NCBI GenBank assembly: GCA_019359095.1
Contig: JAHHHZ010000011.1
Coordinates: 248,001-312,000, forward strand
DNA: 64,000 nt
Origin: Pleurocapsa minor HA4230-MV1
GTDB lineage: Bacteria > Cyanobacteriota > Cyanobacteriia > Cyanobacteriales > Xenococcaceae
Direction: 5' to 3'
Shown here: positions 1-8,404 of the stretch, piece after piece
Position numbering within the stretch: position 1 is the stretch's first letter
Layout: every line of letters begins with the position of its first letter
Notes under the pieces: generated by a model
The model's database searches: none
What the model saw: only the letters and a program-made list of their open reading frames with translations
Told to the model about the DNA's origin: nothing
Translations under genes and position numbers: made by a program

Positions 1-1
1 A

Positions 2-1975
2 AACAATCGCAGTTCTCGCTATCTTTTTAATCTTAAGGAATTGTGGTCGATCGAGCAGCAGAAACCCTATTTAATTTGGGGAAGTAAAAGACAGCAAAAG
101 CAAAAATTATTAGAACAGAGTAAACGGCGAATTTATGGGAGATATGGAAGTTTTGGCGGGGTTCTGTTGTTGGGGATGGGAATTTGGGGAGGGTTGAACT
201 ATACGCCTTGGGGACAACTGACGCAAATTCGTTGGAGGTTGGCTGATGTGAGCCAGCAAATCAGTAATGCTGAACACAAAGTTATAGCAGTTGCAGCCTT
301 TGCCAAAGATGAAAATTTCTCTCAAGCCTCTAAACTTGCCAACCAGATTAAGGATTACTCTGCCTTAAGAGCGATCGCCGAAGCTTATAGCAAGCTTAAC
401 CAACCAGAAAAAGCGGCTGACTTGCTGGCAAAAGCATTAACCTCTGCCAACCAGATTAAGGATTCCTCTAACAAAGCCTCTGCCTTAAGTGCGATCGCCG
501 AAGCTTATAGCAAGCTTAACCAACCAGAAAAAGCGGCTGACTTGCTGGCAAAAACACTAACCTCTGCCAACCAGATTGAAAATTCCTATTTCAAAGCCAA
601 TACCTTAAGTGCGATCGCCGAAGCTATTGGCAAGCTTAAGCAACCAGAAAAAGCGGCTGATTTACTGGCAAAAGCACTAACCTCTGCCAACCAGATTGAA
701 GATTCCTCTGACAAAGCCGATGCCTTAAGTGCGATCGCCGAAGCTATTGGCAAGCTTAACCAACCAGAAAAAGCGGCTGATTTACTGGCAAAAGCACTAA
801 CTTCTGCCAACCAGATTGAAGATTCCTCTAACAAAGCCTCTGACAAAGTCTCTGCCTTAAGTGCGATCGCCGAAGCTTATAGCAAGCTTAACCAACCAGA
901 AAAAGCGGCTGACTTGCTGGCAAAAACACTAACCTCTGCCAACCAGATTGAAAATTCCTATTTCAAAGTCTCTGCCTTAAGTGCGATCGCCGAAGCTATT
1001 GGCAAGCTTAAGCAACCAGAAAAAGCGGCTGATTTACTGGCAAAAGCACTAACCTCTGCCAACCAGATTGAAGATTCCTCTGACAAAACCAATACCTTAA
1101 GTGCGATCGCCGAAGCTATTGGCAAGCTTAAGCAACCAGAAAAAGCGGCTGATTTACTGGCAAAAGCACTAACCTCTGCCAACCAGATTGAAGATTCCTC
1201 TAACAAAGCCTCTGACAAAGCCTCTGCATTAAGAGCGATCGCCGAAGCTATTAGCAAGCTTAACCAACCAGAAAAAGCGGCTGATTTACTGGCAAAAGCA
1301 CTAACCTCTGCCAACCAGATTAAGGATTCCTCTAACAAAGCCTCTGCCTTAAGTGCGATCGCCGAAGCTTATAGCAAGCTTAACCAACCAGAAAAAGCGG
1401 CTGACTTGCTGGCAAAAGCACTAACCTCTGCCAACCAGATTGAAGATTCCTATTTCAAAGCCAATACCTTAAGTGCGATCGCCGAAGCTATTGGCAAGCT
1501 TAAGCAACCAGAAAAAGCGGCTGATTTACTGGCAAAAGCACTAACCTCTGCCAACCAGATTGAAGATTCCTCTGACAAAGCCGATGCCTTAAGTGCGATC
1601 GCCGAAGCTATTGGCAAGCTTAACCAACCAGAAAAAGCGGCTGATTTACTGGCAAAAGCACTAACTTCTGCCAACCAGATTCAAGATTCCACTAACAAAA
1701 CCTATGCCTTAAGTGCGATCGCCGAAGCTTATAGCAAGCTTAACCAACCAGAAAAAGCGGTTGATTTACTGGCAAAAGCACTAACTTCTGCCAACCAGAT
1801 TCAAGATTCCACTAACAAAACCTATGCCTTAAGTGCGATCGCCGAAGCCGAAGCCAGTCTGAAAAATTGGGGAAAAGTATTGGAAGTGACGCAACAATGT
1901 CCTGGTCAGGATTGTAAGGTTGATTCGCTAGCGAGGGCGTTAACGGTTTATGCAGAGCAAGAACATCCTAAATAA
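2..1975 (+). CDS. Membrane-anchored protein with 12-13 near-identical 40-residue helical (TPR-like) repeats, 5' end outside window
   Basis: The reading frame is open to the left edge, so the true start lies upstream; a TTG at 41 is only an internal candidate. About 50 residues of basic sequence lead into a hydrophobic segment (GVLLLGMGIWGGL), probably one membrane helix. Then come 12 full repeats and one degenerate repeat of a 40-residue unit with the core AIAEAYSKLNQPEKAADLLA, whose paired-helix pattern resembles TPR. In cyanobacteria such a basic stretch plus one helix before repeats is often the C-terminal part of a STAND-ATPase or CHAT/TIR-type receptor, but that is inference because the N-terminal domain is not visible. 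The last 45 residues are non-repetitive. Each DNA unit is 120 bp (two are 132 bp) and contains one HIP1 octamer. Function unknown; likely a protein-protein interaction scaffold. Confidence 0.8.
   Translation, partial: NNRSSRYLFNLKELWSIEQQKPYLIWGSKRQQKQKLLEQSKRRIYGRYGSFGGVLLLGMGIWGGLNYTPWGQLTQIRWRLADVSQQISNAEHKVIAVAAFAKDENFSQASKLANQIKDYSALRAIAEAYSKLNQPEKAADLLAKALTSANQIKDSSNKASALSAIAEAYSKLNQPEKAADLLAKTLTSANQIENSYFKANTLSAIAEAIGKLKQPEKAADLLAKALTSANQIEDSSDKADALSAIAEAIGKLNQPEKAADLLAKALTSANQIEDSSNKASDKVSALSAIAEAYSKLNQPEKAADLLAKTLTSANQIENSYFKVSALSAIAEAIGKLKQPEKAADLLAKALTSANQIEDSSDKTNTLSAIAEAIGKLKQPEKAADLLAKALTSANQIEDSSNKASDKASALRAIAEAISKLNQPEKAADLLAKALTSANQIKDSSNKASALSAIAEAYSKLNQPEKAADLLAKALTSANQIEDSYFKANTLSAIAEAIGKLKQPEKAADLLAKALTSANQIEDSSDKADALSAIAEAIGKLNQPEKAADLLAKALTSANQIQDSTNKTYALSAIAEAYSKLNQPEKAVDLLAKALTSANQIQDSTNKTYALSAIAEAEASLKNWGKVLEVTQQCPGQDCKVDSLARALTVYAEQEHPK
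353..1850 (+). repeat. Tandem 120/132-bp coding repeat array with 372-bp higher-order period
   Basis: HIP1 octamers mark the units at about 371, 491, 611, 731, 863, 983, 1103, 1235, 1355, 1475, 1595, 1715 and 1835. Spacing is 120 bp except for two 132-bp units that carry a 12-bp internal duplication (an extra Ser-Asp-Lys-Ala/Val). Unit types recur as triplets (AYSKLN, AIGKLK, AIGKLN/K), giving a 372-bp period for the first two triplets. The near identity of the DNA suggests recent unequal recombination or gene conversion. Confidence 0.95.
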
Positions 1976-2057
1976 ATCTTAGGTTTCATAGCATACATAC
2001 TCATTAAATTGCTCGACGCGATCGCCCTTTTGCCAACAGACAAAATCAAACATTTAC

Positions 2058-2279
2058 TTAATTTAGGTAGGTGGCAACAATTTTTTCCTCAACTAAGCGG
2101 TATGAGTCTGATTTGATGGAATGGCGATCGCTAAGTCTGGCACCTTCAATCCGAGTTGAGCAACCAATGCTTTCAATGGTTGTTACTTTTATTAATGCTA
2201 CTAACCGTTCAGGGGCCAACATTCCTAAAGCCTTCCAAAACCCTTTAAATTCATCAATTTCGGCGATGAGGTTGAGTAT
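2058..2279 (-). pseudogene. Fic-family protein, N-terminal fragment (decayed)
   Basis: Translated on the minus strand, this stop-to-stop stretch of about 73 codons reads ...LIAEIDEFKGFW... then TTIESIGCSTRIEGARLSDR, a very characteristic N-terminal signature of Fic/DOC-family proteins (usual form TIESIGSSTRIEG-LSDREV). A stop codon lies directly before the first codon, and the only in-frame ATG is internal. After LSDR the sequence no longer resembles a Fic protein, and no HPFx[D/E]GNGR active-site motif follows. This is therefore a remnant of a gene that has lost its catalytic part. A 24-codon minus-strand ORF (1979-2053) lies beyond it in another frame and could be a second scrap, but I cannot assign it. 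The rest of the gap 1976-2413 shows nothing else. Confidence 0.75.
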
Positions 2280-2413
2280 TTAGGAAGTTATTTTAAGCGT
2301 ATTAATATCCCTACTTGAAATCTCAATTGGATTTAGATCTATGACATCTAGATTGATGTGAAGTTAAGATGAAGGTTGATATTTGAACCTTATTATTAAT
2401 TATTAGTAGTGTT

Positions 2414-3655
2414 ATGAGTATAAAAAAAACTAGCAGTGGACGAAGATCTTTTTTGCTTGGTTTGGGTAGTTTAGGCGGTTTAGGAATAGGCACTCTGCTA
2501 CACAAATTAAACAGTGAATCAGTATTTGCCCAACAGGATAGTAAATATTTGAACAGTAAGAGTAATAAAGCCAATGACATAGAAAGTTTACGCCAAATAG
2601 CTGCTAGTAAAGGGATCTTATATGGTGGATTCCATCAGCGATCGCCTAGTGATTTCGCCCAAGATCTAAAGTTTCAGCGTACATTTCTTGAAGATTATGG
2701 TCTAATAGTAGGTGGTTTTTTTGGCGTAACAGTAGGGCCATTTGGTGCAGACAATTACAATTTTAATGAAATAGACCCTTTCTTTAATTTTGCTCAACAA
2801 AATAATTTGGCTTTCCGTGGTCATCCGATGATTTGGAATCAATTTAATTCCCCTTGGTTAGTAGAAAAGTTTAAGTCTGCTAACACTACTAATGCGGAGA
2901 TTGAGCAGATTTTTGCTACTCATATTTCAACTCTAGGCAAAAAATATGCAGGCAGGGTAAATTCCTGGGATGTGGTTAATGAAGTAATCAATGTCGAAGA
3001 TGGTAGACCAGATGGCTTAAGAGATACGATGGTGAGTGGTTTTAATGGTGATAAATATCCTACCTGGCTCAAGTTTTTAGGCCCAGGCTATATTCAACGA
3101 GCTTTTGTCCTCGCCCACGAAGCAGATCCTGGTGCTAAGCTAATTTTAAATGAAACCGCTCTAGAATATAGCAATGCTTTGGGAAACAGCTATTGGGAAA
3201 AACGACGGAGTGCCTTATTGGCTTTACTGACTAAATTAAAGGCTAACGGAACACCAATTCACGCTTTAGGTCTTCAAAGCCATTTATTAGCTCGATTGAA
3301 TAAAGATTTTGATGGTAATAAGTTCCGTAAATTTTTGAGCGATGTTGCCAGCTTGGGCTTAAAAATTATTATTACTGAGTTGGATGTCAGCGATATAGAA
3401 TTACCACAAAACATTGAAGTGCGCGATCGCATTGTAGCGGAATCATACTATGAATATCTTTCTGTGGTGTTAGATGAGCCTGCTGTCACTACCGTAGTTA
3501 ATTGGGGATTAACTGACCGCTATACTTGGTTGAGCGATTTTGCTCCCAGAAAAGATGGGGCCCCGGTACGTCCTTTACTGCGCGATCGTCAATATAACCA
3601 AAAGCCAGCCTGGAAAGCAGTTGCTAGAGCGCTGAACGAAGCTCCTACTAGATAA
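2414..3655 (+). CDS. GH10 endo-1,4-beta-xylanase, Tat-exported
   Basis: A 413-residue protein. The N-terminus has a twin-arginine motif (GRRSFLLGLGSLGG) followed by a hydrophobic stretch ending near VFAQQ, indicating Tat export and cleavage near residue 40. The rest is a glycoside hydrolase family 10 barrel. The general acid/base Glu is about residue 190 in SWDVVNEV and the nucleophile Glu about residue 322 in IIITELDVSD; the substrate-binding segment GHPMIWN lies before them. GH10 enzymes cleave internal beta-1,4-xylosidic bonds. In a phototroph the target could be environmental polysaccharide or the cell's own sheath polymer, which is inference. The gene stands alone, with repeats downstream. 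Confidence 0.9.
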   Translation: MSIKKTSSGRRSFLLGLGSLGGLGIGTLLHKLNSESVFAQQDSKYLNSKSNKANDIESLRQIAASKGILYGGFHQRSPSDFAQDLKFQRTFLEDYGLIVGGFFGVTVGPFGADNYNFNEIDPFFNFAQQNNLAFRGHPMIWNQFNSPWLVEKFKSANTTNAEIEQIFATHISTLGKKYAGRVNSWDVVNEVINVEDGRPDGLRDTMVSGFNGDKYPTWLKFLGPGYIQRAFVLAHEADPGAKLILNETALEYSNALGNSYWEKRRSALLALLTKLKANGTPIHALGLQSHLLARLNKDFDGNKFRKFLSDVASLGLKIIITELDVSDIELPQNIEVRDRIVAESYYEYLSVVLDEPAVTTVVNWGLTDRYTWLSDFAPRKDGAPVRPLLRDRQYNQKPAWKAVARALNEAPTR

Positions 3656-3715
3656 AATTGGCACTATCACAGCCATTTTCATTTGAATAGACTACGTTTT
3701 TAATTAGTTCATTTA

Positions 3716-3792
3716 AGTAGGTTGGGTAGAACGATAGTGAAACCCAACAAAATCTTTTAATCGTTGGGTTTCGTGCCTAAACCCAACCTACT
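3716..3792. repeat. Nested double inverted repeat (GTTGGGT / ACCCAAC type)
   Basis: The outer arms AGTAGGTTGGGT and ACCCAACCTACT are perfect 12-bp complements. Inside them, GAAACCCAAC and GTTGGGTTTC form a second perfect 10-bp inverted pair. The element lies 60 bp after the xylanase stop and can fold on either strand, so it may also limit transcription. Similar GTAGGTTGGGT palindromes are widespread in cyanobacterial intergenic regions. Confidence 0.8.
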
Positions 3793-3814
3793 GGCATATC
3801 CGCTTTAACTCCTA

Positions 3815-3945
3815 ATCCCTTTGCGCCTTTGCCGCAAACTAAGCGGGATAAACGTCTTTGTCCTAAAAAATTCCCTAAAGGGTTAGCTCGCAAGCTCGCG
3901 TCAGCTTCGCGTCCGTCTTTGCGCCTTTGCGTCTTTGCGCGAGAT
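3815..3945. repeat. TTTGCGCCTTTG-type repeat with CCCTAAAGGG palindrome and CTCGCAAGCTCGCG segment
   Basis: Short, related, GC-rich words (TTTGCGCCTTTGC, GTCTTTGCG) recur around a CCCTAAAGGG palindrome. No coding potential was seen. Together with the inverted repeat at 3716-3792 this accounts for most of the 330-bp gap between the xylanase and porin genes. Confidence 0.6.
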
Positions 3946-3985
3946 AAAATTTTTATTATCCTAACCTTTACTTCGACTGCTATAA

Positions 3986-5539
3986 CTAAAATCTAAAAAT
4001 AGTTCGCAAAGTGCCTACATAGATAGTGCTATTATCTGAATCACCATTAGGATCAAATAAAGCATAGCCGCCAGGGGTCAACTGAATAAAATCGTTGAAG
4101 CTATATTGATATTCCACGTTTAATAGATAGGGTGTATCAGGATCGTCAGCTACAGCGTTTCCGCCAGAACCTACTAGAGTAGGTGGTTGACCAAAGCTAA
4201 CAATAAAAGTCGAGCCTTCTTTTAATAGATCGATATAGGTTGCATAAGCACTCCAGTTAAAAATATCGGCATCAGCATTATCATCAATTGTGGTCGCGGT
4301 AGTGTAGCCTGCATAACCTCCAACAGCAAGTTTTTCTAAAACCTGAAAACTACTGGCAAGACCATAATTATTCGCCGAATTGGCTCGATCATCAAAGGGA
4401 TCTGTCGCTGCATCAGTCCCAGCAAAGCCAGCTAAATCATAGCCACTTCCTGCACCCTGATATGCGCGAAGATAAGCCAGAGCAAAGTTTAAGCGCTCAT
4501 CTAATAAGGCAATATTTAAGTTTGCCCCAGCAGCATAGTTACCATTAAATAAACCATTGCCAGCACTAGGATCTGCGGGATTAGTTGCCCAGTAACCCAC
4601 GGCTAAATTAACCGACTCTAACAGATCGTAATCCAGACCGAGAGCAGCACCACCACCATTAGCATTGTTGTAAATTAAGTTGTTGTAGGCACTAAAAAGC
4701 GAGAGACTATCATAAGTTACTCCCATGGTAGGTACAACGTTAAAGAAATCATCAACATCTACGCCATTAGTACCAACTAAAGCGGAAATTTTTTCGGTAA
4801 CAGGAAAAGTATAATACAGATCATTAATTTCAATATTATTGTCATTATTTCCCTCAAAGTTAAGCGCCAGGGAATTAGTACCGCCAGAGGTTGCAGGACT
4901 AGTAACGTTTCTTGCCTGTAAACGAACTCTTAAGCGATCTTCTCCCGTAAAGCTACTGTCAAAATTAAGCCGTACCCGACTGCTAAAAGTTATTTCGTTG
5001 TCAATGTCGCTACCGTCTGGCTTAGCATCGCCAAATGTTCCCAACACATAGTTGACAATTTCTGCATTGAGCTTAGTAGTAGTCGAAAAAGAACTGTCTT
5101 CTAATGCAGCCGTCCGACTTTCAATTTCATCAACTCGACCTCTCAAAGTAGTTAATTCCGCTGCAAACTCCTGATTCAATCTTTCGATGGTGGCCAGATC
5201 CTCGGTGGATACTGATTCTGAGCTAGCAATTAGACGTTCCATCTGATTTAAGCAGCTATTTAAACCTGCTGCAAATTCATAACGAGATAAAGGTTGACCA
5301 CCTTTATAGGTTCGATCGGGAAACCCTGAAATACAACCATAGCGATTTACCAAGCTTCTCAAGGCTTCGTAAGCCCAATCTGTAGGGACGATATCTCTCA
5401 ATTGATTGACGTTTGTGACCTGACCTAGATCATTAGGATAACTACTTGTAGACTGGGCGATCGCTTCAGTACAATAGCAAAAAATTACACCACAAGTTAT
5501 TGCACCCATAGGGAGCAAGTTGATTACACAATTGGACAT
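3986..5539 (-). CDS. SLH-domain outer-membrane porin (OprB / iron-uptake porin family)
   Basis: A 517-residue protein. A signal peptide ends near residue 28 (EAIAQ). It is followed by one SLH domain (about residues 40-105; DWAYEALRSLVNRYGCISG and PLSRYEFAAGL), which is thought to contact peptidoglycan-linked polymer. A short coiled coil (about 115-150) leads into a beta-barrel that ends in a C-terminal Phe (TIFRF), typical of outer-membrane porins. Cyanobacterial relatives conduct small solutes and inorganic ions including iron. A purine-rich TGAGGGGATA precedes the ATG. The gene starts 49 bp after the bgtB-like gene on the same strand, so co-transcription of an outer-membrane pore with an amino-acid transporter is possible. 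Confidence 0.9.
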   Translation of the reverse strand: MSNCVINLLPMGAITCGVIFCYCTEAIAQSTSSYPNDLGQVTNVNQLRDIVPTDWAYEALRSLVNRYGCISGFPDRTYKGGQPLSRYEFAAGLNSCLNQMERLIASSESVSTEDLATIERLNQEFAAELTTLRGRVDEIESRTAALEDSSFSTTTKLNAEIVNYVLGTFGDAKPDGSDIDNEITFSSRVRLNFDSSFTGEDRLRVRLQARNVTSPATSGGTNSLALNFEGNNDNNIEINDLYYTFPVTEKISALVGTNGVDVDDFFNVVPTMGVTYDSLSLFSAYNNLIYNNANGGGAALGLDYDLLESVNLAVGYWATNPADPSAGNGLFNGNYAAGANLNIALLDERLNFALAYLRAYQGAGSGYDLAGFAGTDAATDPFDDRANSANNYGLASSFQVLEKLAVGGYAGYTTATTIDDNADADIFNWSAYATYIDLLKEGSTFIVSFGQPPTLVGSGGNAVADDPDTPYLLNVEYQYSFNDFIQLTPGGYALFDPNGDSDNSTIYVGTLRTIFRF

Positions 5540-5588
5540 TATCCCCTCACTTTAAATTGATTTCTGGTGTTTAAAATTGTTGAGTTGG

Positions 5589-7136
5589 TTAGCTTGCTAT
5601 TTGTTCTGGAGTTGAATCTATTTGAGCTACAGCTTTTTTAGGAGAACGGCGCATTGGGTTAAGACGTTTTTCCAACCAGCTAAAGACTCTAGAAGCGATA
5701 AAAGTTAAAAATAGATAGATTAATGCCACTGCTGCATAAATTTCAAAGGCGCGATAGGTAGTTGCTACCATCAGCTGTCCCTGACGAAATAGTTCTTCAA
5801 AACCGATAATTGCCACCAAGCTAGTATCTTTAATCATGGTGATAAACTCATTACCCAGTGGTGGTAACATGCGACGAAAAGCCTGGGGAAAAATAATATG
5901 ACGCATGGTTTGCACCCATCCCATACCCATCGATTGAGAAGCTTCCCACTGTCCTTGGTCAATCGATTGAATACCACCGCGAATAATTTCAGCTAAATAA
6001 GCAGCAGAATTAAGACTAAGAGCTGTAACCGCAGCAGCAAAACGATTAAAGCTAAAATCTACGCCTATTTCCTGCAAAAGCGATGGTAAACCAAAGTAAA
6101 TCATAAAGATTTGAACCAATAGAGGCGTACCGCGAAAGAAATCGACATAGATACGACAGAGCCAGCCCAAAGGCTTAAAATCTGAAATTGAGGCAGTAGC
6201 CAATAAAGTTCCGCCAATCGTGCCAAAAAAGACTGAAAACGCTGTCAGCAAGATGGTGATGGTTGCTCCATACAATAAAGTGGGGAACATTGAAACAATA
6301 CTAAAGGCAGCAGTTTCTCCTTCTAAAGCTGGAGCAACTAACGGTAGTTTGGGCGGCTCTCCAGAGAACCATTTTTGGTAAAGATCGCGATATCTGTCAG
6401 TTTTGAGTAGTTCATCTAGGGCATCATTTACTTTGGCAACGTTGGGGGAGCCTTTGGGAAATGCTATCCCATAATATTCTTCGGTTAATAGCTCGCCCAC
6501 CACTTCAACATTATTCAGGTTACCAACTTTAATTGCATAAAGAGTTACAGGTGAATCGTTAACTACGGCATCAACCTTGCCATTACTTAGCTCTTGTAAA
6601 GCCAGTGCCGAGTTATCAAAAGTAAATAATTCTACTCCTGGTATTTTTGCAGCTTCCTGTGCGCCAGTTGTTCCGATCGCCACGGCAACTTTTTTGTTTT
6701 CTAAATCAGCAAAACTTGTGATTTCTCCTTTGTTCTCTTTTCTTACAGCGATCGCTAAACCAGACTGGAAATACGGACGGGAAAAATCTACTGTCTGTCC
6801 TCGTTCGGCGGTAATAGTCATTCCGCTAATGGCTGCATCAATAGTTTTTGATTGTAATGCGGGAATTAAGCCATCAAAAGGCATACTTTTAAATTGAATT
6901 TCTAAACCCGCTTCTTCACCAATTGCCTTAAATAAATCGATATCAAACCCAGTAAAACCTTTGCCATCTGGTGCCTGCATTTCAAAAGGCGGAAAGGCTG
7001 GTTCTGTGCCAACTCTTAAAACTCCTTGGGCATTTAAAGGAGAAATTAGATAATGGTTGAGGCCGGTTACTAGTAATAACCCGACTAAACATAAGCTCAG
7101 CCTTTGCAACCAAAATTGAATTTTTTTCTGATTCAT
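5589..7136 (-). CDS. bgtB: Fused substrate-binding protein and permease of a polar/basic amino-acid ABC transporter (BgtB type)
   Basis: A 515-residue fusion. A signal anchor (residues 8-36) precedes a family-3 solute-binding domain (about 38-265; GTEPAFPPFEM, GFDIDLFKAIGE). Then comes a permease domain (about 280-500) with the EAA-like coupling loop EASQSMGMGWVQTMRHIIFP. In Synechocystis, BgtB has this fused layout and works with the ATPase BgtA to import arginine, lysine, histidine and glutamine. The BgtA-type ATPase gene is divergent, 372-387 bp away depending on its start. Substrate preference cannot be read from the sequence with certainty. Confidence 0.9.
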   Translation of the reverse strand: MNQKKIQFWLQRLSLCLVGLLLVTGLNHYLISPLNAQGVLRVGTEPAFPPFEMQAPDGKGFTGFDIDLFKAIGEEAGLEIQFKSMPFDGLIPALQSKTIDAAISGMTITAERGQTVDFSRPYFQSGLAIAVRKENKGEITSFADLENKKVAVAIGTTGAQEAAKIPGVELFTFDNSALALQELSNGKVDAVVNDSPVTLYAIKVGNLNNVEVVGELLTEEYYGIAFPKGSPNVAKVNDALDELLKTDRYRDLYQKWFSGEPPKLPLVAPALEGETAAFSIVSMFPTLLYGATITILLTAFSVFFGTIGGTLLATASISDFKPLGWLCRIYVDFFRGTPLLVQIFMIYFGLPSLLQEIGVDFSFNRFAAAVTALSLNSAAYLAEIIRGGIQSIDQGQWEASQSMGMGWVQTMRHIIFPQAFRRMLPPLGNEFITMIKDTSLVAIIGFEELFRQGQLMVATTYRAFEIYAAVALIYLFLTFIASRVFSWLEKRLNPMRRSPKKAVAQIDSTPEQIAS

Positions 7137-7508
7137 AATTGATCTGTAAATTGTATTTAATTGAAACTATCTAGTAAAAAATAAAATTGAAAATCATAAT
7201 ATTGTTTAAATATGTCAATAATTATTAATTTGATCGACAGAAATATGCTCAAACTATCAATAGTAAACTTCGAGCAAATTTCATTTAATTCAATTTCAAT
7301 TAGCTGCGCAAGACAAAATTTACGCTATTTTTTAAAATATATCTAGCGATGTATATCTATAGATATAGACAAGATGAATCGGTAGTTATAAGATTAATAA
7401 TATTATTTTACCGTTGAAAAGATTATGACTACAAACAAAGATAATTAATGTAATCAATCTAACAGATATACAAGAAAAACCCATTTATTTTAGCTAAAGA
7501 TTAGCTAA
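7137..7508. other. Divergent AT-rich promoter region between bgtB and bgtA
   Basis: This 372-bp non-coding stretch is very AT-rich and separates the two divergent halves of one transporter, so it should hold both promoters. No clear NtcA box (GTA-N8-TAC), coding remnant or strong terminator was found by eye. Confidence 0.5.
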
Positions 7509-7523
7509 ATGAAATACATAATT

Positions 7524-8282
7524 ATGTCTACCTCTACCCCTGTTATTTCCTTTGATAATTTAAAAAAAAGTTACGGTACCTTAGAAGTATTAAGAGGCAT
7601 TACTGCTTCACTTTATAAACAGGATGTTGTTTCTATAATTGGTGCTTCTGGCTGTGGAAAAAGTACTCTATTGCGCTGCTGCAATCGCTTGGAAACTATT
7701 AATGGTGGCAAGCTAAAGGTAATGGATATTGACTTATCTGAAGCAAAAATTAGTTCACACAAGCTCAAGCAGTTAAGAACCAAAGTAGGGATGGTTTTTC
7801 AGCAGTTTAATTTATTCCCGCACCTGAATGTATTGCAAAATTTGATGTTAGCTCCTGCTCAAGTATTAAAAGAATCAAAATTAGAGTGTCGCGATCGCGC
7901 CTTACACTATTTAGATAAAGTAGGCTTGAGTAGTAAAGCGAATGCCTATCCCGAACAGCTTTCTGGGGGGCAAAAACAGCGAGTAGCGATCGCCAGAAGT
8001 CTCTGTATGAAACCTGAAATAATGCTCTTTGATGAACCTACTAGCGCACTCGATCCAGAATTAGTCGGGGAAGTTTTAAGCGTAATGAAACAGTTGGCTG
8101 AGGAAGGAATGACAATGGTGGTAGTTACTCATGAGATGCAGTTTGCCCGTGAAGTTGCCAACCGCGTAATTTTTCTCAACCAAGGAGTAGTAGAAGAAGA
8201 AGGCGACGCTAAAGAAATATTGACCAATCCTCAATGCGATCGCCTAAAAAGTTTCCTAAGTCGGCTCAACAGTCAGAATTAA
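7524..8282 (+). CDS. bgtA: Amino-acid ABC transporter ATPase (GlnQ/BgtA family)
   Basis: A 252-residue ATPase from the ATG at 7524; an in-frame ATG at 7509 would add five residues and neither has a good ribosome-binding site. Walker A ([10 protein letters not shown]), Q-loop ([12 protein letters not shown]), signature (LSGGQKQR), Walker B ([12 protein letters not shown]) and the switch His (VVTHEM) are all intact. The FNLFPH motif is typical of polar amino-acid importers. It is the energising partner of the divergent BgtB-like fusion protein. Confidence 0.9.
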   Translation: MSTSTPVISFDNLKKSYGTLEVLRGITASLYKQDVVSIIGASGCGKSTLLRCCNRLETINGGKLKVMDIDLSEAKISSHKLKQLRTKVGMVFQQFNLFPHLNVLQNLMLAPAQVLKESKLECRDRALHYLDKVGLSSKANAYPEQLSGGQKQRVAIARSLCMKPEIMLFDEPTSALDPELVGEVLSVMKQLAEEGMTMVVVTHEMQFAREVANRVIFLNQGVVEEEGDAKEILTNPQCDRLKSFLSRLNSQN

Positions 8283-8288
8283 ACCGTC

Positions 8289-8317
8289 TATAGCAGTCCT
8301 ATTTGATTCATGAACTA
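8289..8317. repeat. Single end of a TATAGCAGTCCTA-type element
   Basis: TATAGCAGTCCTATTTGATT and the following CATGAACTA match, in the opposite orientation, the right-hand ends of the elements at 57480-57563 and 36446-36573. Only one end is present here, between two convergent genes. Confidence 0.6.
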
Positions 8318-8404
8318 GGCTCGAAGCTGTGAGTCTAATTGCTAACGCATAAAATACTACACGACGACTCCTATTTTTTGCAACAGAACCACATTGTCCG
8401 TAAT

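Noticed and set aside
586-1674. Three minus-strand ORFs opposite the repeat gene
   Set aside because: They are antisense images of the 120-bp coding repeat, kept open only because the repeat has no stop in that frame.
1979-2053. Minus-strand 24-codon ORF (MFDFVCWQKGDRVEQFNEYV)
   Set aside because: Too short, without a ribosome-binding site or recognisable family; possibly a gene scrap but not supportable.
2071-2283. Plus-strand 70-codon ORF
   Set aside because: It is the opposite strand of the Fic remnant; the minus-strand reading has a clear family signature and this one has none.
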